This document shows, piece by piece, positions 7,901 to 13,470 of a stretch of 13,470 bases of DNA. Made by a program: the position numbers and the translations under genes. Position 1 is the first letter of the stretch, and the number at the start of each line of letters is the position of its first letter. Location of the stretch: NCBI GenBank assembly GCA_947373235.1, contig CANBWW010000022.1, forward strand, positions 1 to 13,470, written 5' to 3'. The notes under the pieces were generated by a model, which had not been told where the DNA came from, made no database searches, and saw only the letters and a program-made list of their open reading frames with translations. The DNA is from Candidatus Altimarinota bacterium (GTDB lineage: Bacteria > Patescibacteriota > Gracilibacteria > BD1-5 > UBA2023).

Positions 7901-9833
7901 TAGAGCTACATTGTATATTGAGTGAGCTGTATTCGAGTCAGGTACTTCCATAGTATCATCTTTCTTGTAATACACCAAAAATATGATTTATTAAGGTGCT
8001 ATTATCCACATTTGTACCTGAGTTCATATGTGTGACTGTAAATTCAACTGGTTCACCTATTTTCCATACTGGTTCTCATCGCGATCCAGTTGCTCCAGAA
8101 AAACTTATTGAAGTGGAAAGATCCGTACTTGGACAGTTTGCTGGGAGTATAAAATTTGGAACAGAACTATCTGTGTAGAGGCTAGAGTTATTTGGACGAC
8201 TATTATACACACTATCCGGCGTTCATATACTTGCCGATATCCTCTGTTTTGGACTTACTATATTCCCTGATCCATAGCATCTTCCATCATCGGTTCATTG
8301 ATAATCGAGAGGTGTAAACTTTATAGAATATACCAGTGATCATCCAGGTGGCCAATTACTAACTATTCCAGCATATCTTGGGATACTTCCTGTAAAAGTT
8401 ACATTACTGGGGTATGTGGGTGTATCAGGACAAATAGCTCCTCACTGTCATGTACAGGTAATGGAAAGATTCTTGTATGTAGTATAAGATTGTTGAGCAT
8501 TACTCGAATATACTGTGGCACTTCACCAGTCTGTTCCTCAAGCAACTGTTGCACCACTTGCATTTGTACTTCCTGAGTTTGTATGTGAAATGATGATTTC
8601 TACTGGTTGATTCCACTGGAAATTTCAGGTAGAAATAATCCGAGTAGAAAAATTGACCTCTGGACATATTTGTTTTCAGATCCAGATATATGGAGTTTGA
8701 GATCAGACTATATAACTTGTATCGTCCCATGCGAGATTATCAGGTCGATTTATACTCGTAGCACTCGTCGTACTTATTCCACCTAATTGCTCTCATTTGT
8801 ACTGCGTGTTGCATACATCTGGTGTTGGTAGCAATTGTTTTTCAGGTATGAAACTGATAAGATATTGTATCATTCCACCAGCTGGCCATTCATTTGTAGG
8901 ACGGGTATATGCAAGACCGTTATAAGTGACCGCACTCCATAGATCTCAAAAACTTCCCATCTTCCCACTTCCGGTAGTTATATTTGTTTGATTATTTGGA
9001 AGAAGATAAGGTGGATAACCTCAACTTCGTACTCAGTTCCAATCATATTGATACCCACCACCAAAGACATCATTATAATTTCCAGTGTAATCACTGTTTG
9101 GACAACTTATTCATACGGAAGGAATACATGTTATCTGAAGCCCTGTATAGCTAAATATTCATCCATTGAGTCCATAACCACCAGTCATAAGCTTCGTTAC
9201 TATGAGAGAATTATCCGCGACTCCTGGACCAAGATTTACATGGGTTACTTTATAGTAGAGACGATCACCCCAGTTTATGTCCCCAGAAATTATATTCCCA
9301 GAAGCATCGACACGTTCTATAGTTGTTCAGAGTTTTCCGAATACTCTTTTTATTTGTGTGTTAATATTAGCAGTATTATTGTCTGTATTTGTGTCCAAGT
9401 AAGTACTTGGACTATTGATTTGTGCTGATAATGAGACTGAAGATGGACTATTGGCATTATAACGTGCGTGGACCGTGAACTCGATCCCAGAATTTAATGG
9501 TAAAAGTGGTATCGAACCACTCATAGTTACATTTGAAGGACAAATTGCTGCACCATGATGAGTAGTGCACGTTATGCTTTTTATAGTAATTCCATTACCC
9601 GCCTTTATAGAATAGGTTGCATCTGAAACAATGGACAGTGCACTCGCCTGTGAAAAAATAATACTATAGTCCACTAGGTCTCCATTATTTGCACTGGAGG
9701 GCCCATTGATACTTGTAGTCAAGTCTGTCACATTGCTCGCGTAGGAACTATATCCAATGATCACTCAAAAGAGAACAATGAACAAAGATATACTCAAAAA
9801 TATTTTCTTTAAAGTGCCTGATTTCTTTTGCAT
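4995..9833 (-). CDS. Giant secreted repeat protein (1612 residues) with DUF11-like domains and a conserved-looking C-terminal module
   Basis: One open frame runs from ATG 9831-9833 to TAA 4995-4997 if TGA is glycine; I count about 47 in-frame TGAs. Residues 1-33 form a signal peptide (KKIFLSISLFIVLFGVIIG, then SSYA), with a TGA glycine at residue 23. Recurring motifs follow: C-X7-8-C-P at residues 89/98, 236/244, 460/468, 642/650, 817/825 and 1012/1020; THxNxG-type strands with His at 198, 417, 602 and 780; and WPxGG followed by a YxIxF-type strand at Trp 316, 494, 679 and 892. These imply four units of roughly 180-220 residues, probably beta-sandwich. Residues about 1100-1150 look like a DUF11 domain (GGIIEYTVTIHGNS, ENIKIEDTLNNGNTF). 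The last ~250 residues are a separate module ending IIEYDPRMLLDPPPLF. It is likely exported and surface-associated; I see no C-terminal membrane anchor or LPXTG. It could be an adhesin or stalk component; the function is not shown. Confidence 0.88.
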
Positions 9834-9839
9834 AAAAGG

Positions 9840-9845
9840 AGTGTA
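9840..9845 (-). promoter_or_regulatory. Candidate -10 box (TACACT) 6 bases before the giant-gene ATG
   Basis: On the minus strand TACACT, six bases, ATG. It lies in the 37-base gap after the exoribonuclease gene and could give a leaderless transcript independent of that gene. No good -35 is seen. Confidence 0.25.
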
Positions 9846-9870
9846 AGTATTTCCATAGATTATCTCTAAT

Positions 9871-11913
9871 TTAATATCAAGTCAACAGATTTTCACTGAA
9901 ATTCATCTCGATTCGTCGAGTATTCATATCGACACTTTTGATATTTATTGAGACACTCTGTCCGATAATATATACTTCCTTTCCAAGAGTATTTTTGAGC
10001 GATCCTCTTACTGGATCGATTTTCAGAGTTTTTTGATTTTTCCCGAGAAATATGGAGCCTTCGACACCATTTTCCAGTTCGACATAGATGTTGGATTCCG
10101 TAACTCCCGATATGATTCCCGGAAAACTTTGTCCGACTTTATCCTTCATGTATCGACACATCATGAGACTGTCGATGGCGCGTTCGATCATCTCTGCTCT
10201 TTTCTCACATTCTGTGAGATTTCGTCACCATTTTTTCATCTCACGAGTGTATCGAGATTTTTCTTCTATCGACAGTTCTTTTCTGAGATATTTCTTGATA
10301 ATCCTATGAACTAGAAGATCAGGATAACGACGAATCGGTGATGTAAAGTGTGCATAGTACTGAAGTGCGAGACCAAAATGACGGTCTGGAATATCTTCAT
10401 ATCGAGCTTTCGACATTTTCGGTAAGAGGAGTCGTGAGAGTCGATATAACTCCGAGGGATCTTTTGCTTTTTCCAGATGGTCGCGTATATGTCTTGGTTC
10501 GAGTGGAAAGTTTTTTCGCTCCATGATTTCTGCGATCATTTTTTCTTGTTCATCGCCAGGAGCTGAGTGGATCCGCGAAAGAAATGGAAGTTTCTTCCCT
10601 ACGCACCACTTTGCTACTTCTTCATTTGCCAGAACCATACATTCTTCTATGAGCATATGAGCATCGTTTCGACTTCGTTTTTTTATATCGATCACGTTTC
10701 GTTCGGCATCCATAGTAAAATAACATTCCGTCGTTTCGAAGAGGATTTTTCCTTCTTTTTTCCGTCGTTTTGTCAGTGTTTCATAGGTTTCCCAGAGGCT
10801 TAGCAGCATATTTTCCCAGTTTTCTGAGATGTTTGGATTTCATTTTTTCTCCCAGATTTCATCGTAGGTAGCACGATGATCGGATTCTATGAGTCATTCG
10901 GTTATCTGTGATTCGAGAATCTGTCCAAGTTCATTCATCCGCATAAGGATAGACAGGACTTCTTTTGGTTCGCCAGGATGGAGACTGCATCGATCGTTCG
11001 ACAAAATCTCTGGAAGCATCGGTATGACCTTTCCTGGTGTGTAGATACTCGTTCCCCTGAGTCTCGCTTCCTGGTCGATCATATTTCCATCTTCGACATA
11101 TTCCGCGACATCTGCGATATGGACGGCGAGCAGCGTATCGCCATTTTCATATTTTGCTACTGAGATCGCATCATCGAGATCCTTGGCATCGGCTCCGTCG
11201 ATCGTGATCGTCAGCCATGAGCGGAAGTCGATCCTTTTCGTATTTATATTTTTACAAAGAGGAAACCATTTAGTTAGTTGTATCTTTTCTTCACTTGGAA
11301 TTCTGCTTTCGAGATTCCAGCAAGAGTCAAAATCTGTCGAATCCACGGTTCCATATTTCTTTTTCTCAGGAACTGTCAGATTGGTAAAATTATCTGGCCA
11401 GAGAATTCTCGCACCATTGCGAAAAAGTATAATGGTCTCTTCAGTATCTTGATTCTGTCTATTTCAAAAATATGAAATTATGTTCACTTTTGTATTATCG
11501 AGAAATTTCGCAAGAAAAAGATCCCCATTTTTCGGAGATATTTTTGAGTTTTCATCACATTCAACCGTCATCCCACCGAATTCATCGATCACCCAGAATT
11601 TCTTTTTCCCTTTGAAAAATCGCATCTCGACAAGGATTGATTCGACACTTCGCCTTATGAGTCGATCGATCCGTGCTTCTGGAAGTTTTCCATCACTTCA
11701 CTTGCGAGTTGGTGTGATCGCCACATGGTCGCCATGGACGTATCCACGATTTTTCTGTCCAAATATAAAAAATACATCGCCATCTTTGGTTTCTACCGTG
11801 GTTCTTTTTTCTGTAAATCTCAGGATTCATTCGAGTTTTTTTCCTCAAGATGAAACATCAGTTTTTGTATAGATTGGTTTTTCGGATTTTGTAGTGGATT
11901 TTCTGTAGAGCAT
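9871..11913 (-). CDS. rnr: RNase R/RNase II-family 3'-5' exoribonuclease
   Basis: ATG at 11911-11913, TAA at 9871-9873, 680 residues, with eight TGA glycines (low coordinates 9877, 10225, 10840, 10894, 11464, 11698, 11827, 11845). The N-terminal ~200 residues look like the OB-fold RNA-binding region (GYVHGDHVAI). The RNB catalytic domain starts with LTITIDGADAKDLDDAISV. By comparison with E. coli RNase II/R the Mg-binding aspartates are D239, D245, D247 and D248. It continues through VHIADVAEYVEDG, MLPEILSNDRCSL and HFTSPIRRYPDLLVHRI with the conserved arginines. A C-terminal S1 domain spans about 591-675 (FPGIISGVTESNIYVEL). It is shorter than E. coli RNase R (813) because the N-terminal helix-turn-helix extension is missing. 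The enzyme degrades structured RNA processively from the 3' end in the cytoplasm. Under the standard code it breaks into several pieces. Confidence 0.93.
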
Positions 11914-11919
11914 AGGGAA

Positions 11920-11925
11920 AGTATA
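11920..11925 (-). promoter_or_regulatory. Candidate -10 box (TATACT) 6 bases before the exoribonuclease ATG
   Basis: On the minus strand TATACT, TTCCCT, ATG. It lies just downstream of the Nudix terminator, so a fresh promoter is needed here, and the position would make the transcript leaderless. No clear -35 is seen. Confidence 0.38.
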
Positions 11926-11942
11926 ATCATATTTCTTAAAAT

Positions 11943-11971
11943 AAAAAGCCCATCCAGAAAGAATGGGTTTT
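11943..11971 (-). terminator. Intrinsic terminator after the Nudix gene
   Basis: The arms at 11945-11953 (AAAGCCCAT) and 11963-11971 (ATGGGTTTT) pair with one G-U around a nine-base loop. On the minus strand the stem is followed by a T-run. It lies three bases past the Nudix stop and 29 bases before the exoribonuclease start. Confidence 0.75.
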
Positions 11972-11974
11972 GTA

Positions 11975-12412
11975 TTAGAGTTCTCATTTTCCATCATAGA
12001 CGTATCGAGATTTTCACTCGAGCAGTGCCAAGAGTCCGCCGTGAATATGCGGTATCATCGGACTTGGGAATTCATCGAGGGTAAACCATTTGCAGTCTTT
12101 ATGGATTTTTGGTTCCAGGTTTTCAGGAGTTCCATCCCACATTTCTACCAGAAAAAGTGTATTTTTCCGATCGCCATCTATATATTTTGCTTCTATTTCT
12201 ATAGAATCTATGATCGCTTCTCTGTGGATTCAGACACCGATTTCTTCCCTGATTTCACGGATAGCAGCCTCGAGTGCTGATTCACCTGTTTCTATTTTTC
12301 CTCCAGGAAATCACCAATAAAATGGCCAGTATTTTGCATTTCCACCTCTTTGTATGAGGAGATAGTGTGAACCATGACGGAGAATGACGCCACAAAACTC
12401 AGGAAGAGGCAC
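11975..12412 (-). CDS. Nudix (MutT-like) hydrolase
   Basis: A GTG start at 12410-12412 gives 145 residues ending at TAA 11975-11977. An in-frame stop lies a short way upstream and no ATG precedes the domain, so GTG is the best start, though I see no ribosome site. Residues 38-60 match the Nudix signature GX5EX7REUXEEXGU exactly: GKIETGE, seven residues, then REIREEIGV. Just before it is KYWPFYWGFPGG, in which Gly34 is TGA beside a TGG tryptophan. Other TGA glycines are at 61, 133 and 143. The size is typical of a single-domain Nudix enzyme, which hydrolyses a nucleoside diphosphate linked to another group with Mg2+. The substrate cannot be read from the motif; sanitising oxidised dNTPs or acting on NDP-sugars or dinucleotide polyphosphates are all possible. 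It starts 27 bases after the PAP2 stop with no terminator between, so the two are likely co-transcribed. Confidence 0.9.
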
Positions 12413-12439
12413 AAAGGAAAAACTAAGAAAATAAAAATA

Positions 12440-13042
12440 TTACAATCGGATCCAACTCGCAACTTTTATAAAAATAGGAAAAATATATCTTCGGAAAAAT
12501 TGCGTTTTTTCGAGAAGAAGAGCCATGAGATATGCACCGATTCATCAGAAGAAAAATCCACCGATAATATCTCCAGGATAGTGAACCCCACCCATAACTC
12601 GTGCCGATACTGTTATCAGTGCGATGAGAAGAGTGATGAGTATGAGAAGTTTATTTTTATAAAAACGGATGAGTCCTATGAGAAGGGCTGCACTGAAAAG
12701 AGCATGTCCAGAAGGAAATGAGTTATCCAGTGGATGAGGGATGAGCGGTGCGATACTTCCAGCGATTTCTTGTGGACTTGGACGCCATTTCGGAATACCA
12801 AAATTAATAATACTATACACGAGAAAAGTAAGTATGATCGTAAAAACAATCTCGAGAGCCCATACTTTGTATCGATCATCTTTTTTTTGTACCCCACGTA
12901 ACCAAAGTCATACGAGTATGAGGGCTCACCAGAGAACGACGAGTTCTCATGCTATCTGCACGTATCGTGCATATTCTGGAGAGATAAGCGTGCGTGCCCA
13001 GATGAGGGTCGATGTATCGAGTGAAAGAAGATTTTGTATCAT
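12440..13042 (-). CDS. PAP2-family membrane phosphatase with variant motifs
   Basis: ATG at 13040-13042, TAA at 12440-12442, 200 residues, with five TGA glycines (12542, 12545, 12908, 12926, 12947 low coordinates). About five hydrophobic segments span residues 25-48, 62-84, 115-125, 131-147 and 155-178. PAP2 motif 2 is SFPSGHA (109-114), where H113 is the acid/base. Motif 3 is ARVMGGVHYPGD, with R148, the nucleophile-type H154 and D158. Motif 1 (KX6RP) is altered: R87-P88 are present in KWRPSP but the Lys seven residues before R87 is N80, though a Lys lies at 85. Motif 3 has Ala147 in place of the usual Ser. Family members remove phosphate from lipid phosphates such as undecaprenyl pyrophosphate or phosphatidic acid at the membrane. 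Lipid-carrier recycling for envelope glycans would suit the neighbourhood but is inference. Confidence 0.87.
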
Positions 13043-13048
13043 GTCGCG

Positions 13049-13054
13049 ATTGTA
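13049..13054 (-). promoter_or_regulatory. Candidate -10 box (TACAAT) 6 bases before the PAP2 ATG
   Basis: On the minus strand TACAAT, CGCGAC, ATG; the hexamer matches the TATAAT consensus at five of six positions. The spacing would put the transcript start at the A of ATG. No clear -35 is seen. Confidence 0.38.
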
Positions 13055-13292
13055 GAGAAGAGTAAAAATTTTGCAAGTGAGTTTCTATAATTTTAAGTCT
13101 TCTTTCGTACACTTCTTTTGAACACGGTTTTTAGGTTTTGATGAGTATTATCATTGGTTTTTGAGTCTGAAAGGTTAAATCCAAACTATTCTGAAGCGAG
13201 CAGTCTCTCTCTCGGTACCTAAAAATTTTATAAATTTCTGAATCTTCTTTTCTATATGAGTTTACTGTGCGAAGTTGACATTTTTTTACTCT

Positions 13293-13321
13293 GTATTTCT
13301 ATCTATATCATAGAAAAATAC
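13293..13321. repeat. Imperfect dyad (possible operator or hairpin)
   Basis: GTATTTCTAT (13293-13302) pairs with ATAGAAAAATAC (13310-13321) except for a two-base bulge, around the seven-base spacer CTATATC. It begins 12 bases downstream of a perfect TTGACA. It may be an operator or a leader hairpin; AT-richness makes chance possible. Confidence 0.35.
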
Positions 13322-13400
13322 GGACTCCTGTATCTCTAGTATTATACATATAAATAGAAATATGTAGATATTTTTTTTCTTTGCTTTGATCTAAAACATG

Positions 13401-13406
13401 TATAAT
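13401..13406 (+). promoter_or_regulatory. Candidate -10 box (TATAAT) for the plus-strand gene at the right edge
   Basis: Perfect TATAAT ending 35 bases before the ATG at 13442, followed by a pyrimidine-rich leader. A weak -35 candidate, TTGCTT at 13381-13386, is only 14 bases upstream of it. Confidence 0.38.
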
Positions 13407-13441
13407 CGTTCACGTCCTTTATTTCTTTTCTTTTTTCTTTT

Positions 13442-13470
13442 ATGAAGCTCACTTCTCGTGGTTTTACACT
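13442..13470 (+). CDS. Start of a plus-strand gene cut by the window edge, function unknown
   Basis: ATG at 13442-13444 opens a frame that reads MKLTSRGFT before the window ends. It follows a TATAAT box and a long gene-free stretch, which is what a real start should look like. The first residues resemble the M(K/R)LT(S/T)RG opening of Rrf2-family regulators, but nine residues cannot support a family assignment. Confidence 0.4.

Larger units (their letters stand above)
13043..13441. other. Gene-free intergenic region between divergent genes
   Basis: About 400 bases with stops in all frames I followed, even with TGA as glycine. It lies between the minus-strand PAP2 gene and a plus-strand start at 13442, so both promoters should be here. 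It is very AT-rich, with pyrimidine-rich runs on the plus strand near 13370-13380 and 13407-13441. It holds a TTGACA (13275-13280), a dyad at 13293-13321, four ATAGAAA/TTTCTAT heptamers and TATAAT at 13401. I found no tRNA or terminator I would stand behind. Confidence 0.6.

Noticed and set aside
8988..9428. Plus-strand open frame of about 146 codons
   Set aside because: It lies antisense to the giant gene, has low-complexity composition with no motifs, and is open as a side effect of the minus-strand codon use.
9871..11913. Exoribonuclease as a pseudogene broken by stop codons
   Set aside because: All apparent stops are TGA in a single frame, no TAA/TAG or frameshift occurs, and the family motifs run continuously across them.
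13068..13188. Possible 35-codon plus-strand gene starting at TTG
   Set aside because: It has no ATG, ribosome site or recognisable sequence, and it is rich in aromatic residues as expected of AT-rich noncoding DNA.
13150..13220. Possible tRNA: GGTTAAATCC resembles a T-loop
   Set aside because: The T-stem does not pair, the loop lacks the expected C, and no acceptor stem or anticodon arm could be fitted on either strand.
1..13470. CRISPR array, insertion sequence or prophage
   Set aside because: No regularly spaced identical repeats, transposase motifs, terminal inverted repeats or phage structural genes were seen; the repeats in the giant gene are diverged protein repeats.

Overview
The window comes from a bacterium that reads UGA as glycine (translation table 25), which points to the Absconditabacteria (SR1) or Gracilibacteria branch of the Patescibacteria/CPR. 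All ten substantial genes stop at TAA or TAG. Nine of them hold in-frame TGA codons, about 81 in total by hand count. Several of these sit where the protein family needs glycine: the histidine kinase ATP-binding loop, the Trp-Gly-Glu of the response regulator DNA-binding domain, and the Trp-Gly before a Nudix box. Tryptophan is written TGG in these same motifs, so UGA is not Trp. Under the standard code most genes would look like strings of broken fragments. The sequence is AT-rich and I see no clear Shine-Dalgarno site before any start.

Layout, left to right. 1-648 (+) is the C-terminal part of an O-antigen ligase/polymerase-like membrane protein. 666-1559 (-) is a cation diffusion facilitator with every expected metal ligand. 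1709-2305 (-) is a small secreted protein followed by a strong hairpin terminator. Divergent from it lies a two-component pair (+): an OmpR-family response regulator (2534-3205) and a membrane histidine kinase (3213-4358). The kinase converges on a long minus-strand block. In transcription order that block is a PAP2 phosphatase (13042-12440), a Nudix hydrolase (12412-11975, then a terminator), an RNase R/II-family exoribonuclease (11913-9871), a 1612-residue secreted repeat protein (9833-4995) and a Cys-rich lipoprotein (4970-4392). A palindromic terminator at 4361-4382 appears to serve both the kinase and the lipoprotein. About 400 bases at the right end carry no gene that I can support, but hold dyad repeats and promoter-like boxes before a plus-strand gene cut by the window edge.

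How the parts fit. Much of the window concerns the cell surface: glycan assembly, a giant exported repeat protein, a lipoprotein next to it, a small exported protein beside a sensor kinase, and a lipid or pyrophosphate phosphatase. The exoribonuclease and Nudix enzyme are housekeeping functions. The most unusual observations are the pervasive UGA-glycine recoding; the giant protein, with repeated THxNxG, WPxGG and CX7-8CP motifs and a distinctive C-terminal module; and -10-like hexamers 6-7 bases upstream of five start codons, which suggest leaderless transcription.
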